Shown here: positions 34,937 to 43,160 of the stretch, piece by piece | Layout: each line of letters begins with the position of its first letter | Numbering within the stretch: position 1 is the first letter of the stretch | Source of the DNA: Ruminiclostridium cellobioparum DSM 1351 = ATCC 15832 | GTDB lineage: Bacteria; Bacillota; Clostridia; Acetivibrionales; DSM-1351 | Length of the DNA stretch: 64,000 nucleotides | Reading direction: 5' to 3' | Assembly: GCF_000621505.1 (NCBI RefSeq) | Contig: NZ_JHYD01000003.1 | Location: 62,001-126,000 of the forward strand | Translations under genes and position numbers: made by a program | The notes under the pieces: generated by a model | What the model saw: the letters and a program-made list of their open reading frames with translations, nothing else | Told to the model about the DNA's origin: nothing | Databases searched by the model: none

Positions 34937-36736
34937 ATGCCAAAGGTTATAATTAAAACAGATAAAAAGTCATATGAGCTACCGGCAGAAAACGATCAAA
35001 ATTTGCTTGAACTCCTTAGAAAGTCAAATATAGAGGTTGATTCTGCTTGCAATGGCAATGGTACCTGCGGTAAATGCAAGGTGAAAATTTCATCTGGAAT
35101 TCTTCCCGCTGCCTCTCAAAATGAGATGAAAATACTTGGAATTAAGGCCGTGGAGGAGGGGTACAGGTTTTCCTGCGGCTGTAAGGTTGGAGCAGATATG
35201 GAAATAATCCTCCGGGATACCGGGGCTCAGGCACAAATAGTAGTTGAGGGCAGGCAGCGGCAGATAACATTATCGCCCTTGGTAACAAAAGAGGTCCGAA
35301 CGCTTGAAAAGCCCTCTTTGTCAGATCAGACCGCCGATTTTGAACGGATTTTGGGCGGCTTGGATGCAGACGGTTCAAGTCTGGAACTCATAAGAGTTCT
35401 TCCGGGTCTGATCAGGCAGAATAATTACGTGATAACACTAATAAAATCAGGAAACCGGCTGCTGGGGGCTGAAGCGGGCAATACGGCCAAAGCTCTCTAT
35501 GGTGTGGCAGTGGATATCGGGACCACCACGGCAGCAGTATATTTATTGGATATGAACAGCAGTAAAAGGGTGGGCGTACGTTCATTCCTGAATCCTCAAA
35601 AAACCTTCGGTGCAGATGTTATTTCAAGAATCAAGCATACCAACGATAATGATAAAGGGCTGGAGGAACTGCACTTGCTAATTACCGGAAAACTGAACGA
35701 CTGTATAAAAGAGTTGTGCCAGGAAGCCGGCATATCAAACAAGGATGTATATGCGGTAACTTTTGCAGGAAACACCACAATGATACATTTTCTGCTCAAG
35801 GTGCCGGCAAAAAATATTGCTGCCGCTCCATTCATACCCGCCGTAACCTCAGTTCTTAAAATAAATGCAAAAGAATTGAATTTTGATATCAATCCATTTG
35901 GAATTGCGTGCATACTTCCTTCGGTTTCGGCCTACATTGGTGCGGATACCGTAGGAGCTGTGCTTTCAACCGGAATGTACCGGCAGGCGGAGATGTCTCT
36001 TATGATTGATATAGGTACAAACGGAGAAATAGTACTTGGAAACAGGGACGGACTTTACGCCTGTGCTTCGGCGGCAGGTCCTGCATTTGAAGGAGCCAAT
36101 ATCAGAAATGGCATGGGCAGTGTAAGCGGGGCAATTAACAGCATTACATTTGAAGCGGGGGTAAGGTACACCACAATCGGGAATGCCAGGCCCGTTGGAA
36201 TTTGCGGTACCGGTATAGTTGACGGCGTTGCCCAATTGCTCAAAGCAGGCATAATAGATGAAACAGGGAGGCTGGATACCGGGTGGGAACCGGATTCGGA
36301 ACAGCTGGCAGGTCTGGCTGAAAATATAACGACAATTGAGGGTATGAATGTTTTTGTGCTTGAGGGGGATATCGCAATATCGCAAAAAGATATACGTGAG
36401 CTTCAAAACGCAAAGGCGGCAATTGCTGCCGGAATTCATATACTGGTAAGGCAAGCGGGCATCAGCTTCGAGGATATTAAAAATGTCTACCTCGCCGGCG
36501 GTTTCGGCACTTATATAAATACCGGCAGTGCAATTCGAATAGGGCTTATTCCGGCAGAACTGCAGGGAAAAATACAATCGGTTGGAAATGCCGCCGGACA
36601 GGGTGCAATTGAAGCTTTATTATCGTCGGAAAGCCTTTCAGACGCGGTAATTATCAGCAAAAAAATACGGTATATAGAACTTTCGGCTTCAAAGGAGTTT
36701 AATGACTGCTATGTTGACTGTATGATGTTTTTATAG
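34937..36736 (+). CDS. RACo-like ATP-dependent reductive activator of corrinoid proteins (2Fe-2S plus ASKHA)
   Basis: This 599-residue protein follows TAGGAGG. Residues 1-95 form a plant-type [2Fe-2S] ferredoxin domain with CNGNGTCGKC and a later SCGC supplying the four Cys ligands. A linker region follows. From residue about 190 there is an ASKHA-type domain with VAVDIGTTTAAVYLLD, LMIDIGTNGEIVLG and VYLAGGFGTYI. This is the RACo/DUF4445 arrangement, whose studied members use ATP to reduce inactive Co(II) corrinoid back to Co(I). It pairs with the DUF1638 gene. The corrinoid partner must lie elsewhere. Confidence 0.9.
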   Translation: MPKVIIKTDKKSYELPAENDQNLLELLRKSNIEVDSACNGNGTCGKCKVKISSGILPAASQNEMKILGIKAVEEGYRFSCGCKVGADMEIILRDTGAQAQIVVEGRQRQITLSPLVTKEVRTLEKPSLSDQTADFERILGGLDADGSSLELIRVLPGLIRQNNYVITLIKSGNRLLGAEAGNTAKALYGVAVDIGTTTAAVYLLDMNSSKRVGVRSFLNPQKTFGADVISRIKHTNDNDKGLEELHLLITGKLNDCIKELCQEAGISNKDVYAVTFAGNTTMIHFLLKVPAKNIAAAPFIPAVTSVLKINAKELNFDINPFGIACILPSVSAYIGADTVGAVLSTGMYRQAEMSLMIDIGTNGEIVLGNRDGLYACASAAGPAFEGANIRNGMGSVSGAINSITFEAGVRYTTIGNARPVGICGTGIVDGVAQLLKAGIIDETGRLDTGWEPDSEQLAGLAENITTIEGMNVFVLEGDIAISQKDIRELQNAKAAIAAGIHILVRQAGISFEDIKNVYLAGGFGTYINTGSAIRIGLIPAELQGKIQSVGNAAGQGAIEALLSSESLSDAVIISKKIRYIELSASKEFNDCYVDCMMFL

Positions 36737-36810
36737 GAGCTTCTATGAATAAAATCAAGCGGTGCTGATATCAGCCATGAGAATATATGCAGGAGAGCAG
36801 AACATAGTAA

Positions 36811-36850
36811 AAAAGCAGGCAAGGTTATAATCCTTGTCTACTTTCATTTT
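36811..36850 (+). terminator. Probable terminator after the RACo-like gene
   Basis: AAGCAGGCAAGG and CCTTGTCTACTTT form an imperfect stem around TTATAAT, then CATTTT. The stem has two weak pairs, so strength is uncertain. Confidence 0.55.
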
Positions 36851-36930
36851 ATAATTTTCACACAAAGCGGATGGTAATGACTTCCCGGTGATTTTTTAGT
36901 TCATATAAGGAGAAATAGAGGATGAGTACT

Positions 36931-37497
36931 CTATTGCAGGGTTGCACCCGACTCGGGTACAGTTTTGTACATACTTGCAATAGTGCCTAAGGTCTCTGCC
37001 GGGGCAGCTTCCAAGGGATAATATCCTTTTGTAACCATCCATTGCCAGACATCGTAAGCATGGCGTGAACTCATTCTGAAAGCATCCTCAAGAAATGTGC
37101 GTATTTCAGGATTACTGGCTTCCATAGCTGCCCATGCGTATTCGCGTCCAGCTCTCTTTAGTGTTAAAAGATATGCTGTGGCAATCTCACGATCATCCAG
37201 CTGCTGTACATCTGTCCTTGGAGTTACGGATTTCGCATTGGTAGCAGACTGGGTATAATTCTGGATGATATTTGTTATCTCAGGCACAGGGAGCCCTGTT
37301 TTTGCGCCGTTTGTCCTGCTTAAATACTCAACTTTTGTATTATAGTCCTTCACATGATAGGGAAAATGCTTTTGTATCAGTGATTTAAGCTGAGGATCTT
37401 TTACCTGGTTCATAAAAAGTGCCATATTTGTAATAGAGTTCACACAGCTTAAAGTAAGCTCATGTAAGTCGTGTGCCTCATGTGCGGCTAATTGCAT
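36931..37497 (-). CDS. Spore coat protein, CotF family
   Basis: This 188-residue protein lies on the reverse strand with GGAGGG before its ATG. It starts MQLAAHEAHDLHELTLSC and continues in the helical CotF pattern (QVKDPQLKSLIQKHFPYHVKDYN, then DREIATAYLLTLKRAGREYAWAAMEASNPEIRTFLEDAFR). A VWQWMVTKGYYPLEAA segment near the end is also usual. CotF-like proteins sit in the spore coat and are made late in the mother cell. This marks the organism as spore-forming. Confidence 0.88.
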   Translation of the reverse strand: MQLAAHEAHDLHELTLSCVNSITNMALFMNQVKDPQLKSLIQKHFPYHVKDYNTKVEYLSRTNGAKTGLPVPEITNIIQNYTQSATNAKSVTPRTDVQQLDDREIATAYLLTLKRAGREYAWAAMEASNPEIRTFLEDAFRMSSRHAYDVWQWMVTKGYYPLEAAPAETLGTIASMYKTVPESGATLQ

Positions 37498-37579
37498 ATG
37501 ATTCCCTCCAAATAGTTTTTTATATTGTTTATGTTTAGTAAAACCATGAACTTTTATACAATAAAAATCATATTTGTGT

Positions 37580-37859
37580 TTATACTTTGAATTCTCGCAG
37601 CTCCCTTAAATAATGATTGGCTTCCCTTAATACATGATCACTGAGCAGAGGAAGTATGATGGATCTGATCTTACATTCCAAAATTCCCAGTGTCCCTTGC
37701 TCCTTCAAACTTGTTTTTCATTTCTATCAGAGTCGGTACAAGGTTTGCATCCTTTAATGTAAAAGCTGCGCCTGCAAATATCAAATGTTCTTTTATAATT
37801 CGCAGGAAGAAAAGATTTGTTTCAATGGACTGTTTCACATACTCCATTTCAGTCAACAT
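37580..37859 (-). pseudogene. Frameshifted, shortened DUF2935 gene
   Basis: The reverse-strand frame from 37859 gives MLTEMEYVKQSIETNLFFLRIIKEHLIFAG..., a good DUF2935 start, but stops after 62 residues at 37671. The other frame continues across that stop and reads LGILECKIRSIILPLLSDHVLREANHYLRELREFKV, the usual end of a DUF2935 four-helix unit, with its stop at 37580-37582. Full family members are about 260-270 residues, so both a frameshift and an internal deletion are needed to explain what is left. Neighbouring spore genes fit its likely former role. Confidence 0.75.
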
Positions 37860-38076
37860 AAAATGCCTCCCGTTTTATGCAATTTATAGATATTGGATTC
37901 ATTGCAAGATATATACTACATGATATGATTGGTTTACATAAAATGAAACCCTTGTTTGTTGTTGTAAAAGAGAATTGTTGTTTATTGCAGTTAAAGTAAT
38001 ACTATATTTATATTATAGGTTGATTAAATGTCGCTTATGTGTAATAATAAAAAAGTAATAGTAAAGGAGGATGCTT

Positions 38077-38496
38077 ATGGAAAATGACATTCTAAATCTT
38101 GAACAGGCAATGGAGCTCTTCGGTGTTAGCGAACGAACCATGATTAAGTTGCTGCGGGAAGAACGGATTCCGGCAAGAAAGATAGGCCGTGAATGGAGAT
38201 TCAGCAAAAGCGCATTACTAGACTGGTTGGGCACCGGCGTTTCAACTGACTATTTAAACCAGATGGAACTATTTAGAGTAGCAACCGACACAAAAGCCCT
38301 AGTTCCGGAAGTTCTATTACAGATAGGACAGGCAATAGAGAAACTGAAAGACAATGGTACAAATATACGCGAATTATTGCCTGAGTTGGAGGAAGATATT
38401 TTTTTACCTGCTGATGCAAACTTACGGGTAAGTTATAAGCGTCAGCGCGGCCTTGAAAAATTGACCTTCAAAATTTTTTGGCTTGATGAAAAATAG
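38077..38496 (+). CDS. Excisionase-family helix-turn-helix protein
   Basis: ATG 38077 is 6 bases after AAAGGAGG (an ATG at 38071 abuts that site and is too close). The protein has about 139 residues. Its first 60 residues form a MerR/excisionase-like winged HTH (NLEQAMELFGVSERTMIKLLREERIPARKIGREWRFSKSALLDWLG). The rest (about 80 residues) is of unknown function. No integrase or phage genes are nearby, so it is probably a chromosomal regulator rather than a phage excisionase. It precedes an MFS transporter gene by 49 bases. Confidence 0.8.
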   Translation: MENDILNLEQAMELFGVSERTMIKLLREERIPARKIGREWRFSKSALLDWLGTGVSTDYLNQMELFRVATDTKALVPEVLLQIGQAIEKLKDNGTNIRELLPELEEDIFLPADANLRVSYKRQRGLEKLTFKIFWLDEK

Positions 38497-38545
38497 CATA
38501 TGAAAATAGTAGATAAAAATAGTAAATGAAGAATGGGTGAGTATT

Positions 38546-39733
38546 ATGTCCCGGAAGAAGGCGCAGAAAAAGCTCTTTATATCAAATATTGTTTTGTTGG
38601 GTCTGGTCAGTTTTTTTACAGATATAAGCACCGAAATGGTTTATCCGATATTGCCATTGTATTTAAGTACTGTTCTGGGTGCGTCACCTGCCATTATTGG
38701 TGTAATTGAGGGTATTGCTGAAAGCCTGGCCAGCATATTGAAACTGTTTTCGGGGATGATTGCCGATAAGTACAATAACAAGAAGCAATTAGCCTTTATG
38801 GGTTACCTGGCCTCTTTTTTCAACAAATTCATTATTTTGATGTCTGCCTCATGGGGCGGAATTTTTATCGCACGCATTATAGACCGCTTTGGAAAAGGAA
38901 TACGGACAGCACCCAGGGATGCGCTGATTGCCGAGTCTGCCGAAAACAGCAACTTTGGCAAAGCATACGGATTACATAAGGCTTTTGATATGTTAGGGGC
39001 TTCTGTCGGTATACTGCTTGCATTTTTCTTGATGGTATCTTCTGATGAAAGTAATTTCCGCAATATTTTTATTATTTCAATGGTTCCGGCTCTGATAGGG
39101 CCCTTATGTGTGCTTTTTGTCAGAAACGGCAAAAAAGCAACGGAAGTTAAAAAGCTGGATTTTAAGTGGAAATCTCTTGATACAAGATTAAAGATGTTTT
39201 TAGTCATTATTTTCATATTTACCCTTGGAAATTCATCAAACTCCTTCATCCTGCTCAGAGCTTATAATGCCGGATTTTCTGAACGTGAGGCCATTCTTTT
39301 GTATTTTCTATATAATTTTATTGCGTCACTTTTATCATATCCTGTTGGAAAGCTGTCGGATAAAATCGGGCGCAAATATACCTTGTGTGCGGGATATTTC
39401 TTTTATGCAGTGGTATATCTTGGAATCGGTTTATCAAGTTCGAATTTTGCTTTTTGGGGACTATTTGCCATATATGGCGTGTATACGGCGCTCACTGCGG
39501 GGGGCGAAAGAGCGTTGATTGCAGAAATGACCCCTCCGCAATTGAAAGGCAGCGCATTGGGACTTCATTCCGCAATTGTGGGGATAGGGCTGTTACCGGC
39601 TTCTCTCATCGCGGGTTTTTTGTGGGATGCTGCAGGTCAGGCCGCCCCATTTGTCTTGGGCGGATGTCTGGCCTTGTTTGCAAGCATAGCTGTTTTTTTC
39701 GTATTAAATAAGAAACCTGCTCTTTCCAAATAA
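38546..39733 (+). CDS. Major facilitator superfamily transporter
   Basis: This protein of about 395 residues starts at ATG 38546 (GGTGAG upstream). It has about 12 hydrophobic segments, the first being NIVLLGLVSFFTDISTEMVYPILPLYL. The loop after helix 2 reads GMIADKYNNKKQLAF, and the one between helices 8 and 9 reads GKLSDKIGRKYT, both variants of the MFS A-motif. Substrate is not evident. It may be regulated by the adjacent excisionase-like protein. Confidence 0.88.
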   Translation: MSRKKAQKKLFISNIVLLGLVSFFTDISTEMVYPILPLYLSTVLGASPAIIGVIEGIAESLASILKLFSGMIADKYNNKKQLAFMGYLASFFNKFIILMSASWGGIFIARIIDRFGKGIRTAPRDALIAESAENSNFGKAYGLHKAFDMLGASVGILLAFFLMVSSDESNFRNIFIISMVPALIGPLCVLFVRNGKKATEVKKLDFKWKSLDTRLKMFLVIIFIFTLGNSSNSFILLRAYNAGFSEREAILLYFLYNFIASLLSYPVGKLSDKIGRKYTLCAGYFFYAVVYLGIGLSSSNFAFWGLFAIYGVYTALTAGGERALIAEMTPPQLKGSALGLHSAIVGIGLLPASLIAGFLWDAAGQAAPFVLGGCLALFASIAVFFVLNKKPALSK

Positions 39734-40208
39734 CATTTTATTTACGTTATCTTTGTTTCATATCAATCTTTTCCATAAATTTACTTTTTACTATTGACAT
39801 ATATTTACATATATGTTATATTATTAAAAATGAATAATAAAGCATGCTCATTCATTTTCTCTCTCAGTCAAACTCAATTGAGTACGACTATCCTTTACAC
39901 AATGCTGTGTAGAGTTTTCAAAGGAAAGATCTTTTGGACGCAGTTATCCGACAGGTCTGAATAAGCTTATTCGTCAGTAATGAATTCCGGCAAAACACCA
40001 TCCTGTTTTTATATATGATGCAAAAAATGCAAGTATGTATTGGATTATTGCATTATTGGCAGCGTGTCTTTTGGCATGCTGATAAAAAAAGGCGGGTGAA
40101 ACTATGAACAAAATCAGGTCTCCAAACGTATCCAAACTGTAGTTTTAATTTCACAGTTTGTTAAATTACTTAAAAAACCAGACATAAGAGTCGAGAGGAG
40201 ATATATCT
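39734..40208 (+). other. Long promoter-leader region before the subtilisin-like protease gene
   Basis: About 475 bases have no credible gene. A near-consensus promoter (39794-39822) would give a leader of about 380 bases. Inside it are a 14-base palindrome GAATAAGCTTATTC (39959-39972), a possible stem around CAAAGGAAAGATCTTTTG (39919-39936), and an extra tiny frame MNKIRSPNVSKL from 40104. The leader is long enough for an RNA switch, but no known class matches well by eye. Confidence 0.5.
39794..39822 (+). promoter_or_regulatory. Promoter far upstream of the protease gene
   Basis: TTGACA (39794-39799) and TATATT (39817-39822) are 17 bases apart, one mismatch from the housekeeping consensus. 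The predicted start lies about 380 bases before the protease ATG. Confidence 0.75.
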
Positions 40209-41906
40209 ATGAAGAAAAACAGAATTTTAAAATCCTTTATTGTTTTTTCACTTACAATTATATTAATAGGGACACAATCATTGGTATTTGCCAAACCTTC
40301 AACAGAGGTTTTCCAGGTTGAGAAACCAACCTATGAAATCACAAAAAGTCCAAACAGTAAACTGTTCGTAAATCTGGAAAAGAAGATTAACGAAGCAAAA
40401 GACAGTGATGAAGTTCCTGTTACAGTCGTATTCAATAAAAAACTCACTGATGATGAATTCGCATCTATAGAAAAGCTGCTTGGAAATCCGGAAATCAAAC
40501 ACAAATTTGAAATTATACCCGGAGCTGCATTAAACCTGACCAAAAATCAAATCAGCAAGCTGGAAAAGTCCGACCTGGTCAAGCAGGTGGAATATGATGA
40601 AGAGGTACATGCCACAATTGATACAGCCTCCAACTGGTTTGGCGTCAGCAAGGCAAGAGCAGACTTTGCAGGCATAGACGGAGATCATGACGGTGCTCCG
40701 ACAACGTATACAAAGAATGACATTGTAGTTGCAGTCATCGACACAGGTATTGATGGAAACCATGTAGACCTGGATGGCGGTAAGGTTATAGCATGGAAGG
40801 ACTGGGTCGGAAATAAAACAACCCCCTATGACGACAACGGCCATGGAAGCCATGTTGCGGCCACAGTTGCAGGCGCCGGTGACGGCAATGCCAATTACAA
40901 GGGCGTAGCTCCGGGGGCTGCTCTTATTGGGCTGAAGGTCCTTGATTCAGGCGGAAACGGAACCATGAGCAATGTTACGGCAGCTATCGATTGGGCTGTA
41001 GCCAATAAAGCTACATACAACATAAGGATTATAAGTTTAAGTCTCGGGACATCGGGAAGCTCCGACGGTACCGATTCCACATCCCTGGCAATTAACAATG
41101 CCTTTAATGCAGGAATCGTACCTGTAGTCGCAGCTGGAAATTCCGGACCGAGAAAGGCTACCGTCGGTTCTCCGGGAGCGGCATCAAAGGCATTGACAGT
41201 TGCGGCATTCGGAGATTTGGGTGAGAAAGGGTTTTTCCTGGCTGATTTCTCCAGCAGAGGGCTTACCGCCGACGGCAGACTTAAACCCGATATAAGTGCT
41301 CCGGGTGTCAATATCACTTCGGCAAAGGCCAATTCAACAAATCAGTATGTGGCATACAGCGGGACAAGCATGGCCACACCATTCACCTCCGGAACTGCGG
41401 CATTAATTCTTGATGCCAACCCTGATCTGACACCCGCTCAGGTTGTAGCCTATATAACAGGCACGGCACAGGACTGGGGAACGGCAGGACAGGATTTGGA
41501 TTACGGCTATGGCAGACTGGACAGCTATGCAGCTATTAAGGCAGCAGGCAGCTTTACGGGTACCGGAATAGAGGTTCCTATACACCTGTATAAAGCTGAT
41601 TCTCTTGCAGGTACAAATAAATATGATGAATTTACAATTGCCATACCCGACACAAAGTATCCGGTAGCTATTACATTAATACAGCCCGACTGGACATCTT
41701 CCCAGGATTTCGATATATTCCTGTACAATCCCGGCGGTACACAGGTAGCAAGTTCCGAAGGAGCAACCAGACAGGAAACTATCAAATATACTCCGACTAC
41801 GGCAGGAACATACAAGATCAGGATACTTTCCTACAGAGGAAGCGGTTCCTACTCCATTGATGTGAGCTCAGGTGCATCCGCTGTCACTCAGACAACCAAC
41901 CAGTAA
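40209..41906 (+). CDS. Secreted subtilisin-like serine protease (S8) with C-terminal PPC-like domain
   Basis: This 565-residue preproprotein has a signal peptide with hydrophobic core FIVFSLTIILIGT and likely cleavage after VFA (residue 28). A propeptide of about 110 residues of the inhibitor-I9 type follows. The catalytic domain has Asp178 in VIDTGID, His212 in NGHGSHVA, oxyanion Asn311 in AAGNSG and Ser387 in GTSMATP. Residues about 455-560 form a PPC-like beta-sandwich (WTSSQDFDIFLYNPGG, then AGTYKIRILSYRGSGSY). It is expected to act outside the cell in protein breakdown. A strong terminator follows. Confidence 0.95.
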   Translation: MKKNRILKSFIVFSLTIILIGTQSLVFAKPSTEVFQVEKPTYEITKSPNSKLFVNLEKKINEAKDSDEVPVTVVFNKKLTDDEFASIEKLLGNPEIKHKFEIIPGAALNLTKNQISKLEKSDLVKQVEYDEEVHATIDTASNWFGVSKARADFAGIDGDHDGAPTTYTKNDIVVAVIDTGIDGNHVDLDGGKVIAWKDWVGNKTTPYDDNGHGSHVAATVAGAGDGNANYKGVAPGAALIGLKVLDSGGNGTMSNVTAAIDWAVANKATYNIRIISLSLGTSGSSDGTDSTSLAINNAFNAGIVPVVAAGNSGPRKATVGSPGAASKALTVAAFGDLGEKGFFLADFSSRGLTADGRLKPDISAPGVNITSAKANSTNQYVAYSGTSMATPFTSGTAALILDANPDLTPAQVVAYITGTAQDWGTAGQDLDYGYGRLDSYAAIKAAGSFTGTGIEVPIHLYKADSLAGTNKYDEFTIAIPDTKYPVAITLIQPDWTSSQDFDIFLYNPGGTQVASSEGATRQETIKYTPTTAGTYKIRILSYRGSGSYSIDVSSGASAVTQTTNQ

Positions 41907-41928
41907 CAGCTCCATATGATTGCCGTAC

Positions 41929-41962
41929 GCAAAAAGCCCGTTTGAAAGGACGGGTTTTTTGC
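41929..41962 (+). terminator. Intrinsic terminator of the protease gene
   Basis: AAAAAGCCCGT pairs with ACGGGTTTTTT around TTGAAAGG, with a T-run, 23 bases after the stop codon. Confidence 0.92.
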
Positions 41963-41971
41963 TGCTTGTGG

Positions 41972-42058
41972 AATAAAATACTGGGCACCTTGGAAAGTGA
42001 TGAGGAGGTCGAGTTATTTCTAAGCCTTATGAAAAAGATAGCTGAAGGTATTAAATAA
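41972..42058 (+). pseudogene. C-terminal remnant of a MarR-type regulator
   Basis: The frame NKILGTLESDEEVELFLSLMKKIAEGIK ending at TAA 42056-42058 looks like the last helix of a MarR-family protein (pattern LSxLxxDExxxFLxLLKKI). There is no upstream start or DNA-binding domain; the protease terminator lies just before. It heads a string of decayed genes. Confidence 0.5.
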
Positions 42059-42079
42059 TCTGGTCAGGGGGATTAATAT

Positions 42080-42330
42080 ATGAATAAATCAATAACAAGC
42101 AAGGAAAAATCAAAAATTGCCTTTGATAAACAGGCAGATCATTATGATTCTACTTATTATGGTCAACAGGCAATGTTCTTTTGGAGTGTACCGACTCATT
42201 TCACCATTATCCCCATCCTTTAGCTGTTCTTGAGGAAATGAAAAAGCTCATGTACAAATGCGGCTTAAAATTTGAGAATTGGCATAGTATAAGCAATAGA
42301 GCGTTTATAACAGTTGTGGGAAAAGGATAG
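42080..42330 (+). pseudogene. Decayed class I SAM-dependent methyltransferase gene
   Basis: From ATG 42080, after AGGGGG, the frame reads MNKSITSKEKSKIAFDKQADHYDSTYYGQQA, a typical methyltransferase start, then soon runs into unrelated codons and a stop. A different frame then reads CTDSFHHYPHPLAVLEEMKKLMYKCGL... to a stop at 42330. DSFHHYPHP is the hallmark after motif IV of these enzymes. The SAM-binding core between the two pieces is missing, so deletion plus frameshift destroyed the gene. Confidence 0.75.
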
Positions 42331-42337
42331 AAATTTT

Positions 42338-42560
42338 ATGGAGATAATACAGATAAAGCTAAGTGTAACAAATTGTTTCCTCATAAAAAATCCAAAGGAA
42401 TTATGTCATGGTGGATACCGGCTATGATTATGATTGGGATTTATTCCGCAAGGAGCTGATTTCACATAAGGTACGCCGGATATTTCCCGCCCACGGCAAA
42501 CCTTTTGCGGTTGAAAAGCTTGTTCGGAATATCGGTAAGATAAAACCGGGTAATTTTTAG
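42338..42560 (+). pseudogene. Decayed metallo-beta-lactamase-fold hydrolase gene
   Basis: ATG 42338 opens MEIIQIKLSVTNCFLIKNPKG, the usual start of an MBL-fold hydrolase. The frame then shifts: the neighbouring frame reads VMVDTGYDYDWDLFRKEL, jumps directly to ISHKVRRIFPAHGKPFAVEKL and stops at 42560. The metal-binding HxHxDH region between those pieces is absent. Together with the MarR and methyltransferase remnants this looks like a former three-gene operon. Confidence 0.75.
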
Positions 42561-42595
42561 TTTATTGTATATAAAAAAAATTATTAAATAAGTCT

Positions 42596-42652
42596 TGACA
42601 AAACAATAAAAATATTATATTCTTTATTAAGAATAATTCCTATTCTTAATAA
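42596..42652 (+). promoter_or_regulatory. perR promoter with a 12-bp inverted-repeat operator
   Basis: TTGACA at 42596-42601 is followed by a TATATT/TATTCT -10 region (42616-42623). Overlapping and following it, TTATTAAGAATA (42624-42635) and TATTCTTAATAA (42641-42652) are perfect inverted repeats around ATTCC. Position and AT-rich symmetry fit a PerR/Fur-type box, and the first gene downstream has PerR ligands, so autoregulation is likely. Confidence 0.8.
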
Positions 42653-42666
42653 AAGTAGGTGGTAGT

Positions 42667-43038
42667 TTGAAAAAGCATAGAATGTTAATTTTAGATATTA
42701 TCAAATCTTCAGAGGGACATATGAAGGCCGAAGAGATATATATGAAGGCAAAGCAGCTGCAGCCATCCATAGCGGTAGGCACTGTTTACCGGAATCTGGG
42801 CCTTATGACCGAAGCAGGTGAAATAAGACGCATAAGCATTCTGAATGCGCCCGACAGATATGACAAATCACTGCATCCGCATGAACATCTTATTTGTCAG
42901 GATTGCGGGGAGCTAACCGACATAACGGTTTCTGACCTGAAAGAATATATGGAAAAGCAGACAGGTATTGAAATTTTGAGTTATGAATTAAATTTGAGAT
43001 ACATTTGCGATAAATGTAAAATGGATAGGTTAAAGTAA
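42667..43038 (+). CDS. perR: PerR-type peroxide-sensing Fur-family repressor
   Basis: This Fur-family protein of about 123 residues starts with TTG 42667 (AGGTGG upstream); ATG 42682 is a shorter alternative. It has a winged helix with AVGTVYRNLGLM and two CxxC zinc pairs (CQDC and CDKC). Aligned to B. subtilis PerR, all five regulatory metal ligands are kept: His37 (HMKAEEIY), Asp85 (RYD), His91 and His93 (HPHEH), and Asp104 (CGELTD). Fur proteins usually have Glu at the two Asp positions, so PerR is the better call. It should release DNA on Fe-catalysed oxidation by peroxide. Rubrerythrin is encoded next. Confidence 0.88.
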   Translation: MKKHRMLILDIIKSSEGHMKAEEIYMKAKQLQPSIAVGTVYRNLGLMTEAGEIRRISILNAPDRYDKSLHPHEHLICQDCGELTDITVSDLKEYMEKQTGIEILSYELNLRYICDKCKMDRLK

Positions 43039-43160
43039 AAGGAGCAATTGCTCGTCTGTAGGCTGAATTAAGATTTGGCAGATATGCGGAAATTTATTAA
43101 AGCTAATAAACAGCTCAAAAAGAGCTTAAATTAAATAATAAAAATAAGGAGAGTATATTT

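Noticed and set aside
38077-38496. Phage excisionase marking an integrated element
   Set aside because: No integrase, attachment repeats or phage genes nearby.
39901-39975. Possible c-di-GMP-I (GEMM) riboswitch upstream of the protease
   Set aside because: GGACGCA and a nearby GGTCT are present, but the conserved GCAAACC, the AAAGC after GGGACGC and the P3 receptor are missing. Kept only as an unassigned leader.
41907-42660. Insertion-sequence remnant
   Set aside because: No transposase fragment or terminal repeats are visible; the pieces belong to MarR, methyltransferase and MBL-fold proteins.
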